Shown: positions 44,016-53,510, counted from the stretch's first letter. The stretch: 64,000 bases of DNA from an uncultured Ruminococcus sp. (GCA_958403905.1 CATXZD010000001.1:1-64000); one strand, 5' to 3'. Notes: generated from the letters alone by a model not told the origin. Numbers and translations are program-made.

Positions 44016-44900
44016 ATGAAAGGCATAATTTTAGCAGGCGGAGCAGGTACAAGGCTTTATCCGCTGACAATGGTCACATCAAAACAGCTTTTGCCTGTTT
44101 ATGACAAGCCGATGATTTACTATCCGCTTTCAACATTAATGCTTGCAGGCATTAAGGATATTTTGATAATTTCGACACCGTCGGATACTCCTAGGTTTGA
44201 ACAATTGCTCGGAAGTGGCGAACAGTTTGGAATTAATCTTTCATACAAGGTTCAGCCCTCTCCTGATGGACTTGCACAGGCATTTATTCTCGGCAAGGAG
44301 TTTATCGGAGATGATGCCTGCGCAATGGTGCTTGGCGACAATATTTTTTACGGCAATGGATTTGTGCGTTTACTCAGAGAGTCGGTGAAAAATGCTGAAG
44401 CTAATAGACATGCAACAGTTTTTGGGTATTATGTAACAAATCCAAGTCAATTCGGAGTAATTGAGTTTGATGAATCCGAAAAGGTTATTTCGGTTGAGGA
44501 AAAGCCGGAAAATCCAAAGTCAAATTATGCAATTACAGGTTTGTATTTTTATCCTTCGGGTGTTGCCGAAATGGCTGAAAACGTTAAACCCTCTGCAAGA
44601 GGAGAGCTGGAGATAACAACATTAAATGAAATGTATCTTGAAATGGGGTTGCTCGATGTTAAGCTATTAAGCAGGGGATTTGCTTGGCTTGATACCGGTA
44701 CAATGGACAGCCTTGTTGATGCCGCCGATTTTGTGAGAATGATTGAAAAGCGTCAAGGTGTAAAGATTTCAGCTCCTGAAGAAATTGCTTATAGAAATAA
44801 ATGGATAACAAAAGAAAAATTGTTATTGAGTGCAGAAAAATACGGTAAAAGTCCGTATGGATTACATTTAAAAACAGTTGCTGATGGAAAACTTAAGTAA
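44016..44900 (+). CDS. rfbA: Glucose-1-phosphate thymidylyltransferase
   Basis: Makes dTDP-glucose from glucose 1-phosphate and dTTP. 294 residues, full length: GGAGTRLYPLT (nucleotide loop), VTSKQLLPVYDKPMIYYPLSTLMLAGI, GDNIFYG (metal site), EEKPENPKSNYAITGLYFY and FAWLDTGT. It starts the dTDP-sugar branch continued by the next two genes. rfbC and rfbD are absent, so dTDP-rhamnose is not the product here. Confidence 0.97.
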   Translation: MKGIILAGGAGTRLYPLTMVTSKQLLPVYDKPMIYYPLSTLMLAGIKDILIISTPSDTPRFEQLLGSGEQFGINLSYKVQPSPDGLAQAFILGKEFIGDDACAMVLGDNIFYGNGFVRLLRESVKNAEANRHATVFGYYVTNPSQFGVIEFDESEKVISVEEKPENPKSNYAITGLYFYPSGVAEMAENVKPSARGELEITTLNEMYLEMGLLDVKLLSRGFAWLDTGTMDSLVDAADFVRMIEKRQGVKISAPEEIAYRNKWITKEKLLLSAEKYGKSPYGLHLKTVADGKLK

Positions 44901-44914
44901 GTGGGAAAGATTAT

Positions 44915-45943
44915 ATGAATATTTTAGTGACAGGCGGCGCAGGATTTATCGGTGCAAACTTTGTTTATCTTGAACTTAAAGAGCATCCGGAGGACAGAAT
45001 TGTTTGTGTTGACAAGCTTACATACGCAGGCAATCTTGAAACGCTCAAGAAGGCTATGCAGTGCGATAATTTTAGATTTGTAAAGGCTGACATCTGCGAC
45101 AGAAAGGCAATGTTTGACCTTTTTGCAGAGGAAAATTTTGATATAGTCGTCAACTTTGCGGCTGAAAGTCACGTTGACCGTTCAATTGAAAATCCCGAAA
45201 TATTTTTGCAGACCAACATTCTCGGTACACAGGTACTTATGGACGCTTCAAAGGAGTATGGCGTAAAGCGCTATCATCAGGTTTCCACGGATGAAGTATA
45301 TGGTGATTTGCCTCTTAACCGTCCCGACTTGTTCTTTACTGAAACAACTCCGCTGAAAACTTCAAGCCCGTATTCATCTTCAAAGGCAGGTGCAGACTTG
45401 CTTGTAAATGCATATCACAGAACTTACGGATTGCCTACAACAATCAGTCGTTGCTCAAACAACTACGGACCGTATCAGTTTCCCGAAAAGCTAATTCCGC
45501 TTATGATAGCAAATGCGCTTGCAGAAAAACCGCTTCCTGTCTATGGTGAGGGTGTTAACGTGCGTGACTGGCTCTATGTTGAGGATCATTGCAAAGCAAT
45601 TGATTTGATTATTCGCAACGGCAGGGTTGGCGAGGTTTATAATATCGGCGGTCACAACGAGATGAAGAATATTGATATTGTTAAAATCATCTGCAAGGCT
45701 CTAGGCAAAAGCGAGGATTTAATTGTGCACGTTACCGACAGAAAAGGTCATGATATGCGTTATGCAATTGACCCTGCAAAGATTCACGCAGAGCTTGGTT
45801 GGCTGCCCGAAACAAGGTTTGCAGACGGTATTCAAAAGACCATAAAGTGGTATCTTGACAATAAAGAATGGTGGGAACGCATAGTGTCAGGCGAGTATCA
45901 GAATTACTATGATAATATGTACGGTGACAGACTTAAGGTTTAA
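44915..45943 (+). CDS. rfbB: dTDP-glucose 4,6-dehydratase
   Basis: NAD-dependent enzyme giving dTDP-4-keto-6-deoxyglucose. 342 residues of the extended SDR type: GGAGFIGANF (NAD loop), AAESHVDRSI, STDEVYGDL (catalytic T/D/E), YSSSKAGAD (Y and K), and NNYGPYQFPEKLIP. It lies 14 bases after rfbA and is followed by a sugar aminotransferase. Confidence 0.97.
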   Translation: MNILVTGGAGFIGANFVYLELKEHPEDRIVCVDKLTYAGNLETLKKAMQCDNFRFVKADICDRKAMFDLFAEENFDIVVNFAAESHVDRSIENPEIFLQTNILGTQVLMDASKEYGVKRYHQVSTDEVYGDLPLNRPDLFFTETTPLKTSSPYSSSKAGADLLVNAYHRTYGLPTTISRCSNNYGPYQFPEKLIPLMIANALAEKPLPVYGEGVNVRDWLYVEDHCKAIDLIIRNGRVGEVYNIGGHNEMKNIDIVKIICKALGKSEDLIVHVTDRKGHDMRYAIDPAKIHAELGWLPETRFADGIQKTIKWYLDNKEWWERIVSGEYQNYYDNMYGDRLKV

Positions 45944-45996
45944 AGATGAATAATTTATAAAGATATTGTGTTGTAATTCTTGAGGGTGAAATAAAT

Positions 45997-47127
45997 ATGA
46001 GCAATATTATTTTTAATGTTCCGCCGTATATAGGTGTGGAAGATAAATACATAAAGCAGGCAATTATGGGCCGAAAAATTTGTGGTGACGGTGAATTTAC
46101 AAAGAAGTGTAACGCAAAGCTTGAAGAAATTACAAAGACTAAAAAAGCACTTATCACAACATCCGGAACATCGGCACTTGAAATGGTGGCATTACTTGCT
46201 AATATTCAGCCCGGTGATGAGGTAATAATGCCGTCCTATACCTTTGTTTCAACTGCAAATGCGTTTGTGTTAAGAGGCGCAAAGATTGTTTTTGTGGATA
46301 TTCGTCCCGATACAATGAATATTGATGAAAAATTGATTGAAGCTGCTGTTACGGAAAAGACCAAGGCTATAGTGCCTGTTCACTACGGTGGTGTTTCTTG
46401 TGAAATGGACACAATATGCAACATAGCAAAACGTCATAATCTTGTGGTTATTGAAGATGCGGCTCAGGGAGTTATGAGCTTTTACAATGGAAGAGCACTC
46501 GGCTCAATCGGTGACTTCGGTTGTTACAGCTTTCACGAAACGAAAAATTACAGTATGGGTGAAGGCGGTGCAGTTCTGGTTAATTATAGTAAGGACGTTG
46601 AGCGTGCTGAAATTATCCGAGAAAAAGGTACAAATCGTTCCAAATTTTTCAGAGGACAGATTGACAAATATACATGGGTTGAGGTGGGTTCATCATATCT
46701 TCAGAGCGAACTTAACTGTGCTTATTTGTATGCGCAAATTGAGAATCCTGATATAATCAACAACGATAGGCTTAAGTCGTGGAACACGTATTATGATTTG
46801 CTTAAGCCGCTTGCGAATAAAGGCTGTATAGAACTTCCCTCTATTCCCGAAGGCTGTACACATAATGCACATATGTTTTACATAAAAGCAAAAGATTTAA
46901 CGGAGAGAACAAAACTCAATGCGTATCTAAAGGAAAACGGAATCAGTGCAGTGTTCCACTACATTCCGCTTCACAGTTCACCTGCCGGAAAGCAGTTTGG
47001 CACGTTCTTTGGTGAGGATAGATATACCACGAAGGAAAGCGAAAGGCTTTTAAGACTGCCGATGTATTATGGATTGAAAGAGGAAGATATTGAAAAAGTT
47101 GCCAAAATAATAAAAGAATTTTATTGA
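45997..47127 (+). CDS. dTDP-4-keto-6-deoxyhexose aminotransferase, DegT family (RffA/WecE-like)
   Basis: PLP enzyme that aminates a 4-keto-6-deoxy sugar nucleotide. 376 residues; PLP lysine K183 in SFHETKNYSMGEGGA (the HETKN form is that of RffA/WecE/FdtB), with TTSGTSALEMVAL and EDAAQG. After RfbA and RfbB the product is expected to be dTDP-4-amino-4,6-dideoxyhexose (galacto or gluco). It is also of the same superfamily as ArnB, relevant to the Arn-like genes that follow. Confidence 0.92.
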   Translation: MSNIIFNVPPYIGVEDKYIKQAIMGRKICGDGEFTKKCNAKLEEITKTKKALITTSGTSALEMVALLANIQPGDEVIMPSYTFVSTANAFVLRGAKIVFVDIRPDTMNIDEKLIEAAVTEKTKAIVPVHYGGVSCEMDTICNIAKRHNLVVIEDAAQGVMSFYNGRALGSIGDFGCYSFHETKNYSMGEGGAVLVNYSKDVERAEIIREKGTNRSKFFRGQIDKYTWVEVGSSYLQSELNCAYLYAQIENPDIINNDRLKSWNTYYDLLKPLANKGCIELPSIPEGCTHNAHMFYIKAKDLTERTKLNAYLKENGISAVFHYIPLHSSPAGKQFGTFFGEDRYTTKESERLLRLPMYYGLKEEDIEKVAKIIKEFY

Positions 47128-47137
47128 GAAGGAGAGG

Positions 47138-47242
47138 ATGATGGTCGTTGATTGGATACAGACAAATATTGCTAAAGAAATAGCAGTAATATTAACAGGA
47201 TATTTATTAATTTCAAAAGTTCCGATACTAAATAAATTTTAG
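47138..47242 (+). CDS. Possible small hydrophobic peptide
   Basis: A 34-codon frame starting at adjacent ATGs behind GAAGGAGAGG, the best ribosome site in this part of the locus. The peptide (MMVVDWIQTNIAKEIAVILT, then GYLLIS.. and a Lys/Phe end) could form one membrane helix. It directly follows the aminotransferase gene. It may be a real micropeptide or the stump of a deleted membrane protein gene. Confidence 0.35.
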   Translation: MMVVDWIQTNIAKEIAVILTGYLLISKVPILNKF

Positions 47243-47521
47243 AATAGCTCGGAAAACACAGTGCGCAGATATTTATGGTCCATACGTTTATACTTAGTTA
47301 TTATTGTAAAGATTTGATACACGGGTGTAAATACTCGTTACTGATATTTGTAGTATTGACTATTACGTGTTAAATAATAGTAGGATTGCTTAATTGTCGA
47401 AACATATTATCAGATATGATAAGTAAATAAATTAGATGTTTGTATATACAAGATTTTGTGCTTTACGAACTTGACAAGATAAAATATGATAATTTTTTAT
47501 TGATTTTATAAAGAGGTTACG
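47243..47521. other. A+T-rich gap at a composition boundary
   Basis: No open frame, no strong hairpin. A TTGACA at 47471 lacks a convincing -10 at the right distance. The gap separates the G+C-richer rfbAB/aminotransferase block from the very A+T-rich ATP-grasp block, so it may be a recombination joint. Confidence 0.4.
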
Positions 47522-48697
47522 ATGGAAAAAGTATTAGTTACAGGTGGTTCACATGCCGAAATACCTTTGATAAAAGAATTAAAAAAATTAGGCTATTATG
47601 TTATTACTACAGGCAATAATATTAATGGACTGGGACATACATATGCAGATGAGTATATTCAAGGAGATTTTTCTGATAAAGAATTTATTCTTGAGTTAGC
47701 AAAAAAAGAACAGGTTTCCGGTATTGTTTCTGGTTGTAATGATTTTGCATACATGTCTACTGCTTACGCATGTGAACAATTGAATTTATCAGGACATGAT
47801 ACTTTTATTAATGCCCAAGTAATTCATCATAAAGATAAATTTATGAGCATATTAAAAAAAATTGGCTTAAGATGCCCTAAAACATATATATGCGGTACTT
47901 TCCCTCAATGTAAGTTAGCAACTGAAGTTATTAAGTTACCAGTAATTGTAAAACCCATTGACCTTACAGGCGGTAAAGGGGTTCAAATTTGCTATGAAAT
48001 GTCAGAGTTAGAGACTGCATATTCAAATGCAATGAGTTGTACAAGGCAAGATGTAGTAGTTGTTGAAGAATTTATAGTTGGTGATAACCATGGTGGTTCT
48101 TTCCTAGTAAAAGGTGGTAAGGTCGTTTTTAGTTTCTTTGATAATGAGCAATACTATTTAAATAAGTATCTTGTTTCTGGAGCTTGCTACCCTGCAAAAT
48201 TGACTGATTTTGCTAAGAAGGAAATGATAAGTCAAATTGAATCTGTTTTTGCTCATTTAAACTTAGTTGATGGATTGTTCCATACACAATTTATAGTTGA
48301 CAAAAATGGTTATCCAATCATAATTGATCCATGCAGACGTTCACCCGGTGATTTGTATATAAAATTAGTTCAATATTCAACAGAGGTAAATTACCCATTA
48401 GAAATTGTAAAATCTGAATTGGGTTTGAAACTAAATAATAATTATAAAATTGTATCTCATAATATCGCTCGTGAATGTATTATGACTGATGCAAATGGAA
48501 AGTATATTTCTATAGATATCAACAGTGAAATTAAAAATAAAATTATACATAGTATAGTATGGGCTAATGAAGGCGAAGATATTGTAGATTATCTTAAATA
48601 TAAAGCAGGGATACTGTTTTTTGAATGTGACACAGTAGATAGTTTATATGATAATGTAAATAAATTTCACGAATTGGTAAAAATAAATAGAGGTTAA
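47522..48697 (+). CDS. ATP-grasp ligase of unknown substrate
   Basis: 391 residues: a Rossmann-like pre-ATP-grasp region (KVLVTGGSHAEIPLIKEL), then the ATP-grasp core with VKPIDLTGGKGV (phosphate-binding K and glycine loop), VVVEEFIVGDNHGGSF and a C-terminal metal-binding strand. That strand reads IIIDPCRRSPGD, so D269 and C271 stand where most relatives have Glu and Asn. ATP-grasp enzymes join a carboxylate to an amine, thiol or phosphate. Next to a 4-amino-sugar pathway, acylation of the amino sugar with an amino acid is plausible, but this is inference. Confidence 0.85.
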   Translation: MEKVLVTGGSHAEIPLIKELKKLGYYVITTGNNINGLGHTYADEYIQGDFSDKEFILELAKKEQVSGIVSGCNDFAYMSTAYACEQLNLSGHDTFINAQVIHHKDKFMSILKKIGLRCPKTYICGTFPQCKLATEVIKLPVIVKPIDLTGGKGVQICYEMSELETAYSNAMSCTRQDVVVVEEFIVGDNHGGSFLVKGGKVVFSFFDNEQYYLNKYLVSGACYPAKLTDFAKKEMISQIESVFAHLNLVDGLFHTQFIVDKNGYPIIIDPCRRSPGDLYIKLVQYSTEVNYPLEIVKSELGLKLNNNYKIVSHNIARECIMTDANGKYISIDINSEIKNKIIHSIVWANEGEDIVDYLKYKAGILFFECDTVDSLYDNVNKFHELVKINRG

Positions 48698-48701
48698 AGA
48701 T

Positions 48702-49880
48702 ATGGGAAAAATAACAGTCAATATTGCAATGATAGGTGCAGGCAGAGCAACGGAGCTTCACATGGAAGCTTATAGAAGACTTATTGGCATTGAGCCAATT
48801 TTCAAAGTAATTTATTCTAACATTTTAGATGGTGCAGAACAAGCAAAGGAATTGTATGGTTTTGAAAGATCCACAGATAATTTTGATGAAATAATTAATG
48901 ATCCTGAAATACAGGTGATTGATATATGTACACCTCCATATGTACATGAAGAAATGGTAATTAAAGCACTAAGAAATAATAAGAATGTTATTTGTGAAAA
49001 ACCATTAGCAGGTTATTTTGGCAAAGAAGAAGATTTATGTCCTATCGGGAATAATGTTTCCAAAAGAAAAATGTATGAATCTTTGCTTGAGACTCTTGAT
49101 AAGATAAAATGCGAGTTACAGAAATCTAATGCAAAATTTATGTATGCAGAAAATTTTATCTATGCTCCGGCTATTCAGAAAATGGCTGAAATTATAAGGA
49201 AAAAAAAGAGTCGAATTTTATGTATAAAAGGCGAGGAGAGTTTAAAAGGTTCAAGTTCTCCAGTTGCAGGTGAATGGTCAAAAACCGGAGGAGGAACATT
49301 TACAAGAACCGGAAGTCATCCATTGACCGCTGCACTTTGGTTAAAGCAAGTCGAGGCCAAAGCTCATGATGAAGAAATTAGAGTAATAAGTGTAACTGCT
49401 GATATGGGCTTTATCACAAACAGTTTAACAGAACACGAACATCGCCATATAGCAGCAAGACCTATAGATGTTGAAGATTTTGGTACTGCCATATTAACCT
49501 TTTCAGATAATAGTAAAGCTGTAGTAATAGCGACAGATACATTATTGGGTGGTAGTAAAAATTATGTTGAAGCATATTGTAATGATGCAACTTTGTATGC
49601 TAATCTTACACTAAACAATATGATGAGTACATACTTTCTGGATGAAGAAAATCTTGATGATGTATATCTTTCTGAAATGCTACCTAGTAAAACCGGTTGG
49701 AATAATCCATTTATTTTAGATGAAGTAGTAAGAGGATATTCAGCTGAGATTCAGGACTTTATGGAAGCCATTGCCTTTGATAAGAATCCCGAGTCGAATT
49801 TTGATTTAGCGTATGAAACTGCAAAAATAACTTATGCAGCATATTTATCGGCAGAAGAAGGAAAAAGAATTTTAGTTTAG
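48702..49880 (+). CDS. Gfo/Idh/MocA-family oxidoreductase
   Basis: 392 residues. NAD(P)-binding start NIAMIGAGRATELHMEAY, ICTPPYVHEEMVIKAL, and catalytic K100 in CEKPLAGYF. An insertion of ~20 residues follows (EEDLCPIGNNVSKRKMYE), which the standard fold lacks. The C-domain has RTGSHPLTAALW with the usual conserved His. It lies 4 bases after the ATP-grasp gene, so both probably act on one metabolite. Substrate unknown; sugar, inositol or amino-acid derived compounds are all possible. Confidence 0.85.
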   Translation: MGKITVNIAMIGAGRATELHMEAYRRLIGIEPIFKVIYSNILDGAEQAKELYGFERSTDNFDEIINDPEIQVIDICTPPYVHEEMVIKALRNNKNVICEKPLAGYFGKEEDLCPIGNNVSKRKMYESLLETLDKIKCELQKSNAKFMYAENFIYAPAIQKMAEIIRKKKSRILCIKGEESLKGSSSPVAGEWSKTGGGTFTRTGSHPLTAALWLKQVEAKAHDEEIRVISVTADMGFITNSLTEHEHRHIAARPIDVEDFGTAILTFSDNSKAVVIATDTLLGGSKNYVEAYCNDATLYANLTLNNMMSTYFLDEENLDDVYLSEMLPSKTGWNNPFILDEVVRGYSAEIQDFMEAIAFDKNPESNFDLAYETAKITYAAYLSAEEGKRILV

Positions 49881-49892
49881 TTTGGTGATATA

Positions 49893-50858
49893 ATGTTGAT
49901 AGAAAAAGAAAAAATTTCATTTGTTATTCCATGCTATAGATCAGAGAATACTATAAAAAGTGTTATTGATGAAATTGACTTGATTATGAAAAAAATATCG
50001 AATTTTGATTATGAAATAGTACTTATTAACGATTGTTCTCCAGACAACGTTTGGTCTGTAATTGTTAGTATTGTTGAAGAAAGAAACGATGTAAAAGCAA
50101 TTTCATTTGCTAAAAATTTTGGACAGCATTCAGCGCTTATGGCTGGATACAGAGTTGCAACTGGAAATATTATTATAACTCTTGACGATGATGGACAATC
50201 TCCGGTTGAACAGACATTTTTACTTATTGATAAAATTCATGAAGGTTTCGATGTTGTTTACGCTAAGTATAGAGAAGTAAAACAATCATTATGGAGGAGA
50301 GTAGGAAGTAAAATAAATAATAAAATGTCTGAAGTTTTAATTGGTAAACCTAAAGAAATTGTTGGTAATAGTTTTTATGCTATGAAAAATTTTATAGCAA
50401 AGGAAATGGTTAGATATAATAATTCATATCCATATATAGGTGGATTGGTTTTTCGCTCTACCAAATCAATTGCAAATGTTGAAGTGGAACATAGAGAAAG
50501 ATTACAAGGTGAATCGGGATATACATTTTTAAAATTAATAAAACTTTGGATGAACGGCTTTACCGCTTTTTCAGTAAAACCATTGAGATTTTCTTCATTA
50601 GTTGGAGTTATTTGTGCTTTGTGTGGTTTTATTTTTGGTATAGTTACTATTATCAGAAAACTATGTGTGCCTAATATAAGTGCCGGCTGGAGTTCTACTG
50701 TTTCAATTTTGCTCTTTATCGGCGGGCTGATTATGTTAATGCTTGGTATGATAGGAGAATACATTGGCAGGATTTACATAAGCATAAACAATTCACCTCA
50801 ATATGTAATTAAGGAAACAATTAATATAGAAGACGATGAAAATGAAAAAAAGCAATAA
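49893..50858 (+). CDS. Membrane GT2, undecaprenyl-phosphate sugar transferase (GtrB/ArnC-like)
   Basis: 321 residues. The catalytic domain has SFVIPCYRSENTIKSVIDEI, LINDCSPDNVW, SFAKNFGQHSALMAGY and TLDDDGQSP, the pattern of DPM1/GtrB/ArnC enzymes, followed by two C-terminal membrane helices (~225-250 and ~265-290). It should charge undecaprenyl phosphate with a single sugar at the inner face. It overlaps the first small membrane protein gene by 23 bases. Confidence 0.92.
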   Translation: MLIEKEKISFVIPCYRSENTIKSVIDEIDLIMKKISNFDYEIVLINDCSPDNVWSVIVSIVEERNDVKAISFAKNFGQHSALMAGYRVATGNIIITLDDDGQSPVEQTFLLIDKIHEGFDVVYAKYREVKQSLWRRVGSKINNKMSEVLIGKPKEIVGNSFYAMKNFIAKEMVRYNNSYPYIGGLVFRSTKSIANVEVEHRERLQGESGYTFLKLIKLWMNGFTAFSVKPLRFSSLVGVICALCGFIFGIVTIIRKLCVPNISAGWSSTVSILLFIGGLIMLMLGMIGEYIGRIYISINNSPQYVIKETINIEDDENEKKQ

Positions 50859-51201
50859 GCAAAACTATAAAATATATTTCGTTGTTTTACATATTCTTCT
50901 TGCTATTTATTCTCTGGGAGGAATTTGCTCAAAATTTGCGGCACAGCAGAAGTTTTTATCCTTTTGGTTCATTTTCTTTTATGGACTTGTAATTTTAAAT
51001 CTGGGTATATATGCAATTGTATGGCAACAGATTATTAAGCATTTACCCCTTAATACGGCATATGCAAATAAAGCAGTAACTATTGTCTGGGGAATTTTGT
51101 GGGGATTTATTTTCTTTCAGGAGCAAATAAAGTGGAATATGCTGCTTGGTGCTGCGATTGTAATTTTAGGTGTTGTTTTGGTGGTGAGAGCTGATGAATG
51201 A
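50836..51201 (+). CDS. Small four-helix SMR/EamA membrane protein (ArnE-like)
   Basis: 121 residues, four membrane helices (~12-33, 43-64, 73-92, 98-117). The YANKAVTIVWGILWGFIFFQE stretch is typical of the half-size drug/metabolite transporters. Encoded directly between a GtrB/ArnC-like enzyme and a second protein of the same type, it is probably one half of a flippase for undecaprenyl-phosphate sugar. Confidence 0.82.
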   Translation: MKMKKSNKQNYKIYFVVLHILLAIYSLGGICSKFAAQQKFLSFWFIFFYGLVILNLGIYAIVWQQIIKHLPLNTAYANKAVTIVWGILWGFIFFQEQIKWNMLLGAAIVILGVVLVVRADE

Positions 51202-51538
51202 AAAAATACTATTTTCACTTATTTTTATCTTTGGTGTATTCATTTCAGCAGTTTCACAAATTTTATTGAAAAAAAGTGCTCAAGTAGAATATGGCAGTAA
51301 AATAAAAGAATATTTAAATCCAAGAGTTATTTTTGCGTATATAATATTTTTCGGTGCTACTTTGTGCTCAATTCTTGCATATACTAAAATCCCTCTGTCC
51401 TTTGGTCCAATACTTGAATCTGCAGGGTATATATTTGTTGCAGTATTAAGCAGGCTGTTCTTAAAAGAGAAGATAACAAAGAAAAAACTTATAGGACTTT
51501 CGGTAATAATTATCGGGATAATAATATACTCATTATGA
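51194..51538 (+). CDS. Small four-helix SMR/EamA membrane protein (ArnF-like)
   Basis: 114 residues, four membrane helices, with ILAYTKIPLSFGPILESAGYIFVAVLSRLFLKEKI near the middle and end. It overlaps the preceding gene by eight bases, so the pair are co-translated and probably form a heterodimer like ArnE/ArnF. It is the last gene before a strong new promoter. Confidence 0.82.
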   Translation: MNEKILFSLIFIFGVFISAVSQILLKKSAQVEYGSKIKEYLNPRVIFAYIIFFGATLCSILAYTKIPLSFGPILESAGYIFVAVLSRLFLKEKITKKKLIGLSVIIIGIIIYSL

Positions 51539-51549
51539 TGCTAGTTTAT

Positions 51550-51578
51550 TTGACACAATAGTGTATATACTGTATAAT
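51550..51578 (+). promoter_or_regulatory. Consensus sigma-A promoter inside the surface locus
   Basis: TTGACA, 17-base spacer, TATAAT: a perfect match at both elements, the strongest promoter seen in the window. It starts transcription of the block 51,642-62,806. Confidence 0.85.
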
Positions 51579-51641
51579 ATATTTAAATTTATTTTTTGGA
51601 TTTTGTAAATAATTGTAAAGGGTTTAGGGGTATAGAGGTTT

Positions 51642-53510
51642 ATGAAAAGAATTAATGTCAGAAAGATAATTCTTGCTTTGGCAGATGTTTTTATTATTGT
51701 AATCAGCGGATTGATTGTAAATTTCATACTGTCTTTCTTTGATTTTATCGGTGCAGAGGCAAGCAGAGGTTTGCTCTATTACATCATAATTGATTTGGTT
51801 ATGTGCGTCTTTATGATGTTTATTCTGGGCGGATATTCACGGCTTTGGCGGTATTTTAATATCAAAGACTATTTTGCCTGCACAATAGCTATGGCTTTTG
51901 GATTTGCGTTGGGATATATAATTTCAATGTTTTTGCAAGTGCCTCAGAGAATCATATTTGTTTTATGTTACTTCCTTGTTGCCACAATAGGTGTACTTGC
52001 ATTCAGATTTATTTTTAAGCGTACCTTTCTTAATCTTACCGAAGCAGGACGTGCCGACGTATATGAACGCACTCTTATTGTCGGTGCAGGCAATGCAGGC
52101 AGAATGATTTTAACCGAAATCGAAAATTCCCGTTATGATGAAAGCAGTCCTGTACGAAACATTCTTCCTGTGTGTTTTGTTGATGATGATATAACAAAGC
52201 TGAGAAATAAAATCAACGGTGTTGAGGTTGTTGGTACTACTCCTGAGATTCCGAAGATTTGCACAGATTATCATATTGACAGCATAATTGTTGCGCTCCC
52301 GTCATGCGAAGAGGAGGACAAGCGCAGAATTCTTGACTACTGCTCTGCTACTGAGTGCAAAATCAAGGTTATCCCTTATTTAAGCGAATTGCTTTTTGAC
52401 GATAAGCACACTCAGCTTATCTCTCAGGCAAAGGAAATTAAAATCGAAGATTTGCTCGGCAGAAAGCCGATTGAATTTAACAAGGAGGAAATCCGAAGCT
52501 TTATCAAAGGCAAGGTTTGTCTTGTTACAGGCGGCGGCGGTTCAATCGGAAGTGAGCTTGTCAGGCAGATTGCCAAGTATTCGCCCGAGCAGATTATTAT
52601 TGTAGATATTTACGAGAACAACGCATATGATATACAGCAGGAACTTGTGCTTGAATACGGATCGGCGATTAATCTTGTAACGCTGATTTCTTCTGTGCGT
52701 GATTATGACAAGATGGACGTAATTTTCAGAGAGTATCGTCCTCAGATTGTTTTCCACGCAGCGGCTCACAAGCATGTTCCGCTGATGGAAACCGTACCCG
52801 AAGAGGCTGTAAAGAACAACATTTTCGGTACATTTAACGTTGCAACGCTTGCAGAATTTTACGGTGCTGATAAATTTGTTATGATTTCAACCGATAAGGC
52901 TGTTAATCCTACAAATGTAATGGGTGCGACAAAGCGTGCCTGTGAAATGATTATTCAGTATAAGGCTCAGACGAGTACGCATACAGAGTTTGTTACAACA
53001 CGCTTTGGCAACGTACTTGGTTCAAACGGTTCGGTAATTCCGCTTTTCCGCAGGCAGATTGAAAGCGGTTCACCCGTAACCGTGACTCACCCTGATATTA
53101 TCAGATACTTTATGACGATTCCCGAGGCTGTTTCACTTGTGCTTGAAGCAGGAGCAATGGCAAAGGGCGGCGAAATATTTGTACTTGATATGGGGTCGCC
53201 TGTCAAGATTACGACGCTTGCCGAGAACCTTATCCGTATGTACGGAAAGGTTCCGTATAAAGATGTTAAAATCGTGTTTACGGGACTTCGTCCGGGAGAA
53301 AAGCTTTTTGAAGAATTTCTTATGGACGAGGAAGGTCTTACTTCAACGGCAAACAATAAAATATTTATAGGCAACCAGATTGACATAGACGCAGAGGATA
53401 TGCTTTCAAAGCTTCATAACCTCAGAAAAGCGGCTGATAACAACGACAGCGAAAAAACTGTTGAGCTGTTAAGTAAGCTGGTGCCCACATTCAATCATAA
53501 GGTCAACTGA
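51642..53510 (+). CDS. Membrane-bound UDP-sugar 4,6-dehydratase (CapD/PglF type)
   Basis: 622 residues: four membrane helices (~8-118), a first Rossmann domain (~140-250, VGAGNAGRMIL) and a catalytic SDR domain (~280-590) with TGGGGSIGSELVRQI, HAAAHKHVPLMET, STDKAVNP and MGATKR. The MGATKR motif, with Met in place of Tyr, is that of the FlaA1/PglF dehydratases, which turn UDP-GlcNAc into UDP-4-keto-6-deoxy sugars. It could feed the initiating transferase. First gene behind the consensus promoter. Confidence 0.93.
   Translation: MKRINVRKIILALADVFIIVISGLIVNFILSFFDFIGAEASRGLLYYIIIDLVMCVFMMFILGGYSRLWRYFNIKDYFACTIAMAFGFALGYIISMFLQVPQRIIFVLCYFLVATIGVLAFRFIFKRTFLNLTEAGRADVYERTLIVGAGNAGRMILTEIENSRYDESSPVRNILPVCFVDDDITKLRNKINGVEVVGTTPEIPKICTDYHIDSIIVALPSCEEEDKRRILDYCSATECKIKVIPYLSELLFDDKHTQLISQAKEIKIEDLLGRKPIEFNKEEIRSFIKGKVCLVTGGGGSIGSELVRQIAKYSPEQIIIVDIYENNAYDIQQELVLEYGSAINLVTLISSVRDYDKMDVIFREYRPQIVFHAAAHKHVPLMETVPEEAVKNNIFGTFNVATLAEFYGADKFVMISTDKAVNPTNVMGATKRACEMIIQYKAQTSTHTEFVTTRFGNVLGSNGSVIPLFRRQIESGSPVTVTHPDIIRYFMTIPEAVSLVLEAGAMAKGGEIFVLDMGSPVKITTLAENLIRMYGKVPYKDVKIVFTGLRPGEKLFEEFLMDEEGLTSTANNKIFIGNQIDIDAEDMLSKLHNLRKAADNNDSEKTVELLSKLVPTFNHKVN

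Noticed and set aside
44016..47127. dTDP-L-rhamnose operon
   Set aside because: rfbA and rfbB are present but rfbC and rfbD are not; the next gene is an aminotransferase, so an amino sugar is the expected product.
47243..47521. Hidden insertion-sequence remnant
   Set aside because: No transposase fragment, terminal repeat or target duplication could be seen.
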